Source of the DNA: Prauserella flavalba
GTDB taxonomy: Bacteria > Actinomycetota > Actinomycetes > Mycobacteriales > Pseudonocardiaceae
Length of the DNA stretch: 64,000 nucleotides
Assembly: GCF_003202235.1 (NCBI RefSeq)
Contig: NZ_MASU01000005.1
Span: forward strand, 620,001-684,000
Reading direction: 5' to 3'
Below the pieces are notes generated by a model. That model did no database searches, was not told where the DNA came from, and saw only the letters and a list, made by a program, of their open reading frames with translations. Positions 43,158-51,134 of this stretch are shown piece after piece. Each line of letters starts with the position of its first letter. The first letter of the stretch is position 1. The position numbers and the translations under genes are program-made.

Positions 43158-44411
43158 GCGCTCGGCGGCGTAGTCGGCCCGTTCGAGCAACAGCGACACC
43201 GCGACTCCCGCGACGAGGCCCCAGAACGCGGCGCTGAGGTTCAGCGGCTCGACGCCCGAGACGGTCACCAGGAACGCCACGAGCGCGCCCAGCGTGCACC
43301 GGGAGCGGAACGCGGTGACGAACGCGGTCTGCAACGCGCGGAGCATCGCGAGGCCGCCCAGCACCGCGATGAACGCCTCGGGCGTCGCGAGCATGAGCCG
43401 CACGAACGCGGGCGCGAACAGGCCCACCAGCATGGCGAGCAGCCCGCACACGATGGCCGCGGTGTACTGGCGCCCGCGCTCTCCTGAGGCGACCAGCAGG
43501 GCGTTGGTGGGTCCGGTGAGGCAGGTCGGCACGGCGCCGACGAACGCTCCGGGCAGCGACCAGAGTCCGCACAGGACGGTGGAGACGTTCGTCGGCGGCT
43601 CGTGCCCTGCCTGGCGCAGTACGGCCACGCCCTGCCCGTTCTGCACGACGAGGACGGTGATCGCGAGCGGCACCACCAGTTCGAGGATCGCCCGCCACGA
43701 GAACTGCGGTGCCTGCAGGATGGGTGCGGCCAGCCAGCCGGTGCTCGCGGGGTCGGGCGTGAACCGGCCGGACAGGGCCACGGCGAGCACACCGGCCACG
43801 AGGGCGCCGAGGATCGGCGGGAATCGGCGGCCCAGCCCGGGAAGCGCGGACAGCAGCAGGAAGACTGCCACCATCGGCACCGCGATGCCGGGGTCGAGCC
43901 CGAGCGAGTGGATCAGGTCGAGACCGAAGCGGAGGAAGACACCGGCGACCATCGCCATGACCACCGGCATCGGCAGAACCGCCATGACGGGGCGCACCCA
44001 GCCGGTGAGCCCGAGTACGAGGATCAGCAGCGCCGTGCCGACGAAGGCGCCGACGACCTGCGGCCACGGCAGGTGGTCGAGCGAGCCACCGACGACGACG
44101 GCGCCGGGAATGGTCCAGAAGAACGCCAGTGGCTGCCGGTAGAGCCAGGACGCGAGCACGGTGAGCAGGCCGTTGAACAGGAAGGCGCCGAAGATCCACG
44201 ACCCGAGCTGTGCCGGGGACAGATCGCCCTGCGCGCCGACCGCGAGAATCACCGCGACGGGCCCGGTCGCGGAGAACACGATGCCGATGAGGCCGTTGGT
44301 CGCCGTCTCGGTGGTCGTGTCGCGCAGGACGCCGCGCGGTCCCGTGACCGGCCGGGCAGGCCGTTCGAACCGGTGCGGTGCGCCACCGTCGCCCCTGAGG
44401 GTGGTGGTCAA
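43152..44411 (-). CDS. benE: Benzoate/H+ symporter, BenE family
   Basis: A membrane protein of about 419 residues and the BenE family (12 helices by eye). Landmarks are NGLIGIVFSATGPVAVILAVG in the first helix, PLAFFWTIPGAVVVGGSLDHLP, and MAVLPMPVVMAMVAGVFLRFGLDLI; PTCLTGPTNALLVASGERGRQYTAA is a conserved loop. It imports benzoate with a proton. TTG 44411 is chosen because AGGAGG lies four to five bases before it; ATG 44441 has no ribosome site. It converges on the LAL regulator and its presence doubles the benzoate transport capacity of the cluster. No operator was recognised in the 118-base upstream gap. Confidence 0.92.
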   Translation of the reverse strand: MTTTLRGDGGAPHRFERPARPVTGPRGVLRDTTTETATNGLIGIVFSATGPVAVILAVGAQGDLSPAQLGSWIFGAFLFNGLLTVLASWLYRQPLAFFWTIPGAVVVGGSLDHLPWPQVVGAFVGTALLILVLGLTGWVRPVMAVLPMPVVMAMVAGVFLRFGLDLIHSLGLDPGIAVPMVAVFLLLSALPGLGRRFPPILGALVAGVLAVALSGRFTPDPASTGWLAAPILQAPQFSWRAILELVVPLAITVLVVQNGQGVAVLRQAGHEPPTNVSTVLCGLWSLPGAFVGAVPTCLTGPTNALLVASGERGRQYTAAIVCGLLAMLVGLFAPAFVRLMLATPEAFIAVLGGLAMLRALQTAFVTAFRSRCTLGALVAFLVTVSGVEPLNLSAAFWGLVAGVAVSLLLERADYAAERS

Positions 44412-44529
44412 GGAACCTCCTCCGTCGATGCCCGTACGCATGCTGAACACTGAGTCGCAATGCGTACACCCGGTTGTGGCATGTCCCACCCCGGGTGCTG
44501 GAAGGATCCCGTGCCACGCTTCGCGGCGG

Positions 44530-44952
44530 TCAGAGCGCGTAGCGGCTGACGGCCTCCGGGTGGATCACGAGCCGCACGAGGTCCCCGGCCAGCATCTCGG
44601 AGAGGACGTCCGCGCGAGCCGGATCGTCGAGGTCCCAGTAGCGAACGGCCAGGCGGCGGCACAGCTCGTGCGCCCCGCCGGGTTCGACCGTCGTACGGCC
44701 CGCAACGGAAACCCAGCGCTCGGGTTCGCCCACGGGCGCGCCGACGACGATCGAGGCGCGGGGATCGCGGCCCAGGTGCCGCACCTTCGGCGAGTCCGGC
44801 AGGCTGAACAGCTGGATCGTGCCCTCGGCGGTCGCCTCGAACCACACCGGCCGGGGCTGTGGCGGCACGGGGCCTCCGGCCATCGACAGGAACCCGTGCA
44901 GGGGGCGCTGGAGGAACTCGAGGTCGTCGGCGGTCAGCGAACTGGTGCTCAT
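44530..44952 (-). CDS. Pyridoxamine 5'-phosphate oxidase-like (F420/FMN split-barrel) protein
   Basis: A 140-residue split-barrel protein. PRPVWFEATAEGTIQLFSLPDSPKVRHLGRDPRASIVVGAPVGEPERWVSVAGRTTVE is the typical core, with K-V-R-H-L and R-D-P-R-A contacts that bind a phosphorylated flavin or F420. Related actinobacterial proteins reduce quinones or bind heme. The substrate is unknown. ATG 44952 is the start; it faces the AraC-type regulator at 45036 across 83 bases, so the regulator may control it. No other partner is visible. Confidence 0.83.
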   Translation of the reverse strand: MSTSSLTADDLEFLQRPLHGFLSMAGGPVPPQPRPVWFEATAEGTIQLFSLPDSPKVRHLGRDPRASIVVGAPVGEPERWVSVAGRTTVEPGGAHELCRRLAVRYWDLDDPARADVLSEMLAGDLVRLVIHPEAVSRYAL

Positions 44953-45035
44953 GCTGCCGATCCAACCGGGTCGCACTCGGACGATACCATAGGTGAGAAG
45001 CCGGATTGGCTGCGTGATCGTCTAATCTTGCCGAG

Positions 45036-45977
45036 GTGGACGCGTTCAGTGACCTGATCCGTGGGGTGCGTGCCCACGGCTCGCTGTTCGGCAGCTCGAC
45101 CCTGACCCCGCCGTGGGCACTGCACTTCGTGGACGGCGCGCCGCTGACCCTGTGCACCGTTCTCACCGGGGCCGGCTGGATCATGCCCGAGGGCCGTCCG
45201 CCCGAGCCGCTTCGCACCCGCGAGACGATCGTCGTGCGCGGCCCCGCCCCGTTCACCTTCGTCGACGAGGTCGGCACCGCCGCCGAGCCGATCGCGTGCG
45301 GCGAGCACTGCGCGACGCCCGAGCAGGGTGGGACCCGGCACCGCCTCGGCTGGCACGACCCGGGCGACGGTGCCACGACCCTCATCGTCGGCGCCTACCC
45401 GGTGCGCGGCGAGATCAGCAGGCGGCTGCTGGACGCGCTGCCCGTCGTGCTGCGCGCGGACGCCGGGGGCACCGCGGACGCCGTACTCGACCACCTCGCC
45501 GCCGAGGTCGCCATCGACACTCCCGGCCAGCAGGTGGTGCTCGACCGGCTGCTGGACTGGATGCTGGTCTGCACCCTGCGCGAATGGTTCGACCGGCCCG
45601 GTGGCGAGCCCCCGGCCTGGTGGGCCGCGCAGCGGGACCCGGTGGTCGGCCGGGCGCTGCGGCTGCTGCACGCCGAACCGGCGGCGCCGTGGACGGTCGC
45701 CGCACTGGCCGACCACACCGGGGTGTCGCGATCGACACTGGCCAAGAGGTTCGCCGACCTGGTCGGCGAACCTCCGCTGACGTACCTCACCCGCTGGCGC
45801 ATGACGCTCGCGGCGGACCTCCTGCTGGAACGGGACGCGGCGACCGTCGCGGACGTCGCCCGCGCGGTGGGCTACTCCGACCCGTTCGGGTTCAGCGCGG
45901 CCTTCAAGCGGGTCCGGGGAGCCAACCCGAGCGAGTTCCGGCGCCGCGCGGGGGCCGTCACCGCCGGCGGGCCCTGA
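45036..45977 (+). CDS. AraC-family regulator with cupin sensor domain
   Basis: A 313-residue AraC protein. Residues 1-190 are a cupin_6-type sensor (TPPWALHFVDGAPLTLCTVLTGAGWIMP ... ETIVVRGPAPFTFVDE), with a typical SDLIRGVRAHGSLFGSS opening. Residues 215-305 hold the double HTH (TVAALADHTGVSRSTLAKRFADLVGEPPLTYLTRWRMTLAADLL, then VADVARAVGYSDPFGFSAAFKRVRGANPSEFRR). The family usually controls an adjacent oxidoreductase; here the divergent split-barrel gene is the candidate. GTG 45036 is the start. The last 20 bases overlap the convergent methyltransferase gene. Confidence 0.9.
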   Translation: MDAFSDLIRGVRAHGSLFGSSTLTPPWALHFVDGAPLTLCTVLTGAGWIMPEGRPPEPLRTRETIVVRGPAPFTFVDEVGTAAEPIACGEHCATPEQGGTRHRLGWHDPGDGATTLIVGAYPVRGEISRRLLDALPVVLRADAGGTADAVLDHLAAEVAIDTPGQQVVLDRLLDWMLVCTLREWFDRPGGEPPAWWAAQRDPVVGRALRLLHAEPAAPWTVAALADHTGVSRSTLAKRFADLVGEPPLTYLTRWRMTLAADLLLERDAATVADVARAVGYSDPFGFSAAFKRVRGANPSEFRRRAGAVTAGGP

Positions 45978-46557
45978 GCACGGTGTCGTGACTGTGCCGG
46001 GTTCCCTCCGGCGCGGGATCGACCCGAGGCCGCGTCTCGTCGACCTCGACCGTCCACTCGCTACCGAGGAGCCCGGCGATGTCGTGCGGCAGGTAGAAGT
46101 CGCGAGGGTCGTGGCCGCCCTCTCCGGGTTCGGGCCAGTCCGCCACGTCGTGACCGGCGACGAGCAGGGTGCCGCCCGGCGCGACGGCGGCCAGCAGCGA
46201 ACGCAGGGCGCCCTCGCCGCCCTCGCGCAACAGCGGAAAGTACTGTGCGGAGACGAGGTCGAAGGAGCCGGCGGGCGGGCTCGACACGGTGAGGTCGGCG
46301 CGCGTCCACGCCACCCGCTCGGCGACGTCGGCGCCCGCCTTCGCCGCGCGCCGCAGCGCCACGGCGGAGACATCGATCGCGGTGACCCGCCAGCCGCGGC
46401 GGGCCAGCCAGATCGCGTCGCCGCCCTCGCCGCAGCCGACGTCGAGTGCCTGCCCGGGCGGCAGGCCGGAGACCTCGGTGACGAGCACCCCGTTGGGTCT
46501 GCCGCTGAAGAGCTGGTCGCGGCTCGCGTACCGCTCGTCCCAGAACTGTGCGTCCAT
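45958..46557 (-). CDS. Class I SAM-dependent methyltransferase
   Basis: A 199-residue methyltransferase of the TehB-like/Methyltransf_25 group. WDERYASRDQLFSGRPNGVLVTEVSGLPPGQALDVGCGEGGDAIWLARRGWRVTAIDVS contains motif I (DVGCGEGGD) and the acidic motif II. FDLVSAQYFPLL and HDVADWPEPGE are further landmarks. It resembles enzymes that methylate small compounds such as tellurite, thiols or halide ions, but the acceptor is unknown. It is preceded by 13 bases and a possible 27-codon gene, and it converges on the AraC-type regulator. Confidence 0.87.
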   Translation of the reverse strand: MDAQFWDERYASRDQLFSGRPNGVLVTEVSGLPPGQALDVGCGEGGDAIWLARRGWRVTAIDVSAVALRRAAKAGADVAERVAWTRADLTVSSPPAGSFDLVSAQYFPLLREGGEGALRSLLAAVAPGGTLLVAGHDVADWPEPGEGGHDPRDFYLPHDIAGLLGSEWTVEVDETRPRVDPAPEGTRHSHDTVLRARRR

Positions 46558-46570
46558 CGTGTCCTTCCGG

Positions 46571-46654
46571 TCAGAGTCCGTGGCGCCGCTCGCCCATGAC
46601 GAGCTCGCAGATCAGGTTCTCCGTGGTGTGCGTGAACGGATCGGGCTGGTGCAT
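46571..46654 (-). CDS. Possible 27-residue peptide upstream of the methyltransferase
   Basis: ATG 46654 lies nine bases after GGAGGTGG, an unusually good ribosome site, and the frame ends at 46571 after 27 codons. The peptide begins MHQPDPFTHTTENLICELVM and ends GERRHGL. It is followed after 13 bases by the methyltransferase gene on the same strand. It could be a peptide with its own function, a modified-peptide precursor or a translational leader. No family is recognised. The promoter may lie in 46655-46736. Confidence 0.4.
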   Translation of the reverse strand: MHQPDPFTHTTENLICELVMGERRHGL

Positions 46655-46736
46655 GTGTGTCCACCTCCGCGACCCACTGTGCGCTCCTCCCGGCGAAGCT
46701 GACAAAGAACCTTGCCAAAACAGCAAATCGGCGTCG

Positions 46737-47684
46737 TCAACCGCGTGGGTAGAGGGCGGCGAGTTCGGCACCGATCCGGGCCAGTTCCGTGCGTACCGAC
46801 GGGGGTTCCACCACCTCCACGAGTGCTCCCCAGCCCGCGAGGTGCCTCGCGACGTCGAGCGCCGTCGGCGCGCCGAGGCGCACCCGCGCCCGGTTGCCGT
46901 CCGCGTCGCCGTTTGTGTGGCAGTGCCGCCCGAACTGGTCCCGCAGAATCGGCACGAACCGCTGGTCGATGAGCACGGTCGCCCAGGTGCGGGAGCGCCG
47001 CTGCTCGACCTCGCCGACCACCCGGTCCCATGCGGCCGCCAGCGCGAAGTCGTCGGGCCGCTCGGCGGGCTCGTCGGTCGGCTCCGCCGCGACGATCCGG
47101 TCGACGCGGAAGGTTCGTTGCCCGCGCTCGGTCCCCGCGATCAGGTACCAGAGGTCGTCCTTGTCCACCAGGCCCCACGGGTCGACCAGCCGTTCGCTGC
47201 GCTCCCTGGCGCTGTTGGTGTAGGTCAGCCGCACCTTCCGCCTGCGCACCACGGCGGTCTGCAGCAGGCCGACGACCTCGGGCCGGTCGCGGTCGCGCTC
47301 GCCCCACCGCGTCGAGTCGATCATGATCGCGCCCGCGGCGGCCTCGGCCTCGGCACGCAGCGTGGCCGGCAGCGCGCGCACGAGCTTGCGCAGCGCCGCC
47401 TTCGCCTCGCCCGAGACGGCGGCCGCGGGGCCGACCAGAAGGAACAGGGCCTGCGCCTCGGCCGAGGACAACCCGCTCAGATCGGTGCGGGCACCGCCGA
47501 CGAGGGACCAGCCACCGCCGCGGCCCGGCTGCGGGTACACCGGGATGCCCGCGCTGGACAGCGCCTCCAGGTCGCGGCGCGCGGTCGCGACCGAAACCTC
47601 CAGCTCGGTGGCCAGCTCGGCCGCGGTCACCCGCCCCTTCGCCTGCATGAGCAGCAGGGCGGCGACGAGACGGTCTGCGCGCAT
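46737..47684 (-). CDS. WYL-domain transcriptional regulator (YafY/DeoR-type HTH)
   Basis: A 315-residue regulator. The N-terminal HTH (MRADRLVAALLLMQAKGRVTAAELATELEVSVATARRDLEAL) is of the DeoR type. The WYL domain covers the middle (RKVRLTYTNSARERSERLVDPWGLVDKDDLWYLIAGTERGQRTFRVDRI), and a WCX-type end follows. WYL domains bind nucleic acid ligands or other effectors. A perfect 10-5-10 palindrome starts 19 bases upstream, facing the VOC gene, which is therefore the probable target along with the regulator itself. TTG 47705 would give seven more residues; ATG 47684 is preferred. Confidence 0.9.
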   Translation of the reverse strand: MRADRLVAALLLMQAKGRVTAAELATELEVSVATARRDLEALSSAGIPVYPQPGRGGGWSLVGGARTDLSGLSSAEAQALFLLVGPAAAVSGEAKAALRKLVRALPATLRAEAEAAAGAIMIDSTRWGERDRDRPEVVGLLQTAVVRRRKVRLTYTNSARERSERLVDPWGLVDKDDLWYLIAGTERGQRTFRVDRIVAAEPTDEPAERPDDFALAAAWDRVVGEVEQRRSRTWATVLIDQRFVPILRDQFGRHCHTNGDADGNRARVRLGAPTALDVARHLAGWGALVEVVEPPSVRTELARIGAELAALYPRG

Positions 47685-47703
47685 GACGTCCAGCTTCCGC
47701 GAC

Positions 47704-47728
47704 AAAGTGCTCAGTTGGTGAGCACTTT
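47704..47728. promoter_or_regulatory. Operator of the WYL regulator / VOC pair
   Basis: AAAGTGCTCA-N5-TGAGCACTTT is a perfect 10-5-10 inverted repeat (25 bases), centred between the divergent starts at 47684 and 47780. Confidence 0.8.
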
Positions 47729-47779
47729 AGGCGCGAGCATGGGGATTGTCAGCGAGAACCCGACGAAAGGACCGGACCG

Positions 47780-48193
47780 ATGTTGCGTGGACTCACCACC
47801 GTCACCTACTTCGCCGACGACCTCCCCGCCGCGCGGCGCTGGTACACCGAACTCCTCGGCGTGGAGCCGTACTTCGCGCGTTCCGCGGGCGACGAGGTGG
47901 CCTACCTCGAATACCGCATCGGCGACTACCTCGCCGAGCTGGGACTGCTCGACCGGCGGTACGTGCCGGACAGGGCCGCGGGCGCGGGCGCGGGACTGGT
48001 CTACTGGGCCGTCGACGACGTGCGTGCCGCGTTCGACCGCCTGCTCGCCCTCGGCGCCACCGAGCACGAGAAGCCGGTCGAGCGCGGCCCGGGTTTCGTC
48101 ACGGCGTCGGTGACCGACCCGTTCGGCAACGTCCTCGGCGTGATGTACAACCAGCACTACCTCGACGTGCTCGCGGCACGGACGGAGGGATGA
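47780..48193 (+). CDS. VOC family (glyoxalase-like) protein
   Basis: A 137-residue vicinal oxygen chelate protein. LTTVTYFADDLPAARRWYTELLGVEPYFA opens the first unit and LVYWAVDDVRAAFDRLLALGATEHEKPVERGPGFVTASVTDPFGNVLGVMYNQHY the second, with a D-P-F-G-N turn. A Y-x-E-Y pair and E in the second unit suggest a metal or ligand site, but no catalytic type can be named. It is divergent from the WYL regulator. The next gene, YdeI-like, begins one base after its stop, so they are probably one transcript. Confidence 0.87.
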   Translation: MLRGLTTVTYFADDLPAARRWYTELLGVEPYFARSAGDEVAYLEYRIGDYLAELGLLDRRYVPDRAAGAGAGLVYWAVDDVRAAFDRLLALGATEHEKPVERGPGFVTASVTDPFGNVLGVMYNQHYLDVLAARTEG

Positions 48194-48194
48194 G

Positions 48195-48575
48195 ATGAAC
48201 ACCGTGCATCCCGCGACCGTCGCGGACTGGCGGCAGTGGCTCGCCGGAAACCACCGGTCGCACAAGGAGATCTGGCTCGTGATCCCGCGCAAGGACAGCG
48301 GTATCCCGGGCGTGCGCTACGCCGAGGCGATCGAGCACGCGCTGTGCTTCGGCTGGATCGACAGTCAGGCAAGGAAACGGGATCCCGAGTCGATGTTGTT
48401 GCGCTTCACCCCGCGTCGTCCTCGCAGCGCATGGAGCCGGATCAACCGGGAGCGGGCGGAACGGATGATCGCGCGGGGCCTGATGACCGAGTCCGGCGCC
48501 GCGCTGATCGAGGTGGCCAAGGCGAAGGGCACCTGGACGGCCGTGTCCGGCGAGCCCGCCCCGAGAAGCGTGTGA
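48195..48575 (+). CDS. YdeI-like protein, C-terminally truncated
   Basis: A 126-residue protein whose sequence (TVADWRQWLAGNHRSHKEIWLVIPRKDSGIPGVRYAEAIEHALCFGWIDSQARKRDPESMLLRFTPRRPRSAWSRINRERAERMI) matches the YdeI/OmpD-associated family, normally about 190 residues. The usual C-terminal part (the A-x-F-x-x-L-x-P... tail) is missing: the frame ends after TWTAVSGEPAPRSV, 44 bases before the 21-bp repeat element. The protein may still fold but is probably decayed. It begins one base after the VOC stop. Confidence 0.7.
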   Translation: MNTVHPATVADWRQWLAGNHRSHKEIWLVIPRKDSGIPGVRYAEAIEHALCFGWIDSQARKRDPESMLLRFTPRRPRSAWSRINRERAERMIARGLMTESGAALIEVAKAKGTWTAVSGEPAPRSV

Positions 48576-48619
48576 CAGCAACGGATCGCCGTCGCCAGCG
48601 ACCCTGTACTCGGGGCTGA

Positions 48620-48770
48620 CGCGCGAGTCGTGCGCCCAGGACCGCGAGTCGTACGCCCAGGACCGCGAGTCGTACGCCCAGGACCGCGAGTTGTGCGTTC
48701 CCGCGTGCGCCGAACGCACGACTCGCGTGCGGGAGTGCACGACTCGCGTGCGGGAGTGCACGACTCGCGG
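48620..48770. repeat. 21-bp tandem/inverted repeat element, copy 2
   Basis: Four units with CGCGAGTCGT cores (about 48622, 48642, 48663 and 48684) precede three units in reverse orientation with GCACGACTCGCG cores. It is the same family as the element at 16234, here between the truncated YdeI-like gene and the MmcQ-type gene. Confidence 0.9.
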
Positions 48771-48811
48771 TGGGGGTCCGGATTGTCGGTGGGGTGGGGG
48801 AGAATCGCGGC

Positions 48812-49153
48812 ATGGGTGTGCCGAGCGCGGAGTTCCTGCGGATGGTCGACGATCTCGCCGAGGTCGAACAGGCGAAGGCGAGGGACTACACGTCATTCAG
48901 CGTGCGCGGCAAGCGGTTCGGGTACTACTGGCCGCGGACGCAGACCGTCGGGTTGAAGCAGACGCTCTCCGAGCAGGCCGCGCTCGTCGCCGAACGGCCG
49001 GACGTGTTCGAGGTGCAGTTCACCGCGGGCGGGTTCGGCTGGGTGGTCGTGTACCTGCGGGGCATCGACGGCGACGAGCTCGCCGAACTCGTGTACGAGG
49101 CCTGGCGCCTCTCGGCGCCCGAGGAGCTCGTCGCCGAGCACCCCATGCCGTAG
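48812..49153 (+). CDS. MmcQ/YjbR family DNA-binding-fold protein
   Basis: A 113-residue MmcQ/YjbR-type protein. EFLRMVDDLAEVEQAKARDYTSFSVRGKRFGYYWPRTQTVGLKQTLSEQAALVAERPDVFEV and the end FGWVVVYLRGIDGDELAELVYEAWRLSAPEELV follow the family well. The fold is CyaY-like and the function is not known; DNA binding is only a database suggestion. The ATG lies after GGGGGAGAA. The gene stands alone between the second repeat element and the type VII-related genes, with a terminator-like hairpin after its stop. Confidence 0.85.
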   Translation: MGVPSAEFLRMVDDLAEVEQAKARDYTSFSVRGKRFGYYWPRTQTVGLKQTLSEQAALVAERPDVFEVQFTAGGFGWVVVYLRGIDGDELAELVYEAWRLSAPEELVAEHPMP

Positions 49154-49154
49154 G

Positions 49155-49189
49155 CCGGGTGGTGGCGCGGGGGCGGCCACACCACCCGG
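49155..49189. terminator. Convergent terminator hairpin
   Basis: CCGGGTGGTG pairs perfectly with CACCACCCGG (10 bp, 15-base loop). It lies between the stops of the MmcQ-type gene and the PPE-like gene. Confidence 0.8.
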
Positions 49190-49194
49190 CGCGG

Positions 49195-51084
49195 CTACTT
49201 CCAGTCCTCGTCCTTGTTCTTCTTCCAGTCGCCGATCACGGGCGGGGCGATCGCCTGCTCGCCGGCGAAGAGGTTCTCCTCCGCCTCCAGGTAGTCGGCG
49301 ACGCGGTGCTCCTTGTCCTCCTCCTGCTGGCGGCCGGCGCCGCCGGCAGGCATGCCCGCCATGCCCGCGGTCATGCCACGCGCACCCGCGGCGCCCGCGG
49401 CACCCGCGGCGGCTGCGGCGGCTGCGCCCGGAACACCGCCCTTCGCCGCGCCCGACGCCTGGCCCGGGGCGGCCCCACTGGAGGCACCGCCGGCCCCGGC
49501 GCCACTCGCGGCACCGCCGCCCGCGCCGAGCCCGCCCGCGCCGCCGCTGCCACCGGTGCCGAGCGTCGGCGCCGAACCGCCTGGACCACCCGCGCCGCCA
49601 CCGTCGAGGCCGCCGAGCCTGCTGGAGATGCTGTCGCCGTTCACGCCGCCCGACCAGCCGAGCGTGGGCGTCTTCCCGAGCCCCGGCCCCTTCGAGTCCG
49701 GCCGTGGGTACGACGACGGCGTCGTCCTGCCGGGCAGACCCGGCACGACCCCCACACCGCCGGGGCCGGACCCGATGCCCCCCGGACCTCCGGCGCCACC
49801 GATGTTGCCGCCCGTGGGCAGGTCCGGTGTCTTGAGCGGTGGCGGGGCCGACATGGCCGGGGTACTCGACGTGTGCGTGGTGTCGTCGAGGTTCACGCCC
49901 CCGGGAAGGCCGCCGCCGGTCGCGGTGAGCGGCAGCGGCTGACCGGCGGTGGTCCCCGGCGTGGGGGACAGGGGCGGCACGGTCCCGCCCGCCGCCGGGT
50001 CGACACGACCGGGCAGCGCACCGCCGCCCGCGCCCACTCCGGCGCCGACGCCGCCAGCGCCCTCGGGATCACCGATGCCGCCGGTGCCCCCGGGACCGAC
50101 GAGACCCTCGGCACTCGCGCCGGTTCCGGCCAGGCCGGCGACGGCGAGATCCGGCTGCCGCGCCGTGGCACCGGGCGCCCCGGCCCCGCCACCGGCGCGG
50201 GAATCGAGCCGCGCGGCCGTCCTCGCGGTCGCGGTCGCGAGCTTCGGCGGCGGCGCGAACAGCGGCATGTCGATCGCCGTGCCGACCGTGTCGTCGAACT
50301 GGGTCATGATCCGCGCGGCCTGCGCGCGGGCCGCCTGCTGGGCCTGCATGGTCTGGATCGCCTGCGACGCCGCCTGCGCGTACTGCACCGGATCGGTGAT
50401 CTGCATCAGCTGCGCGTTGGCCTCCTGCGCCGAGAACCGCACCGGCGGGTTGGCGGCCAGCTGCTTCTGCGACTCGTTGAGCGTCTGCGAGTGGATCTGC
50501 TGCTGGCGGCCGGTGAGCACCGCGCCCTGCGCGGTGAGGCCGAGCCACTTCGCCACCTCGGTCAGGTGCTCGCGCGCCGCGTCGCCGCCCTCGCCGGTCC
50601 AGTTGCCCATGCTGTCGTCGATGGCGTCGGTGACGGCCCGCTGGTGGAGCGTGAGGTCGTTGCCGAGCCGCACCCATTCCTCGGAGGTCTCGGCGATCGC
50701 GACGGAGTCGGCGTTCGTGTTGAGCACCTCCACCATCTGCTCGTGCGACGCGTTGTCCCACACGGTCGTGGGGCGCTCGCCCGTTTGCCGCAGCTCGAGC
50801 CCGTCGCCGAGGCCCTGCCGCGCGCCGGAGATCGCGTTTAGGTAGCGGCGCTGGATCTCCTGGTCCTTCTGCTTCTCGGCGAGCGCGCTCGCGAGCGGGT
50901 CGTCCTCCACCTGCGCGGTCACCTCGGCGCGGATGTCGTCGCCGGAGCGCGCCGCGTCGTCGACCGGGCCGACGTAGAACCTCGACGACGGGTCGAGGGT
51001 GACGTCGTAGAACGGGCTGGCCGGGTCGTAGTCCTCGCTGCTGGGATCCGACGCCGCTGCGGTCTTGCCGGCGGAACTGGACAC
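49195..51084 (-). CDS. PPE-like type VII secretion substrate with long Gly/Pro tail
   Basis: A 629-residue protein. Residues 60-300 are mostly helical and contain W162-T-G164 in GNWTGEGGDAAREHL, the W-x-G hairpin of ESX/PPE proteins. Residues about 300-560 are Gly/Pro/Ala/Thr-rich, low complexity. The C-terminus has Y598-L-E-A-E, a Y-x3-D/E type VII export signal at the end of a helix, then DWKKNKDEDWK. It is the last of three adjacent genes on the strand (EspG-like, 143-residue protein, this one). It is probably exported with a small partner through an ESX system, whose core genes are not here. The function outside the cell is unknown. Confidence 0.8.
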   Translation of the reverse strand: MSSSAGKTAAASDPSSEDYDPASPFYDVTLDPSSRFYVGPVDDAARSGDDIRAEVTAQVEDDPLASALAEKQKDQEIQRRYLNAISGARQGLGDGLELRQTGERPTTVWDNASHEQMVEVLNTNADSVAIAETSEEWVRLGNDLTLHQRAVTDAIDDSMGNWTGEGGDAAREHLTEVAKWLGLTAQGAVLTGRQQQIHSQTLNESQKQLAANPPVRFSAQEANAQLMQITDPVQYAQAASQAIQTMQAQQAARAQAARIMTQFDDTVGTAIDMPLFAPPPKLATATARTAARLDSRAGGGAGAPGATARQPDLAVAGLAGTGASAEGLVGPGGTGGIGDPEGAGGVGAGVGAGGGALPGRVDPAAGGTVPPLSPTPGTTAGQPLPLTATGGGLPGGVNLDDTTHTSSTPAMSAPPPLKTPDLPTGGNIGGAGGPGGIGSGPGGVGVVPGLPGRTTPSSYPRPDSKGPGLGKTPTLGWSGGVNGDSISSRLGGLDGGGAGGPGGSAPTLGTGGSGGAGGLGAGGGAASGAGAGGASSGAAPGQASGAAKGGVPGAAAAAAAGAAGAAGARGMTAGMAGMPAGGAGRQQEEDKEHRVADYLEAEENLFAGEQAIAPPVIGDWKKNKDEDWK

Positions 51085-51134
51085 GGAACTGGCACCTCAT
51101 TCCGGTCTCGCCCGGTGCGGGCGGAAGCTGGTGA

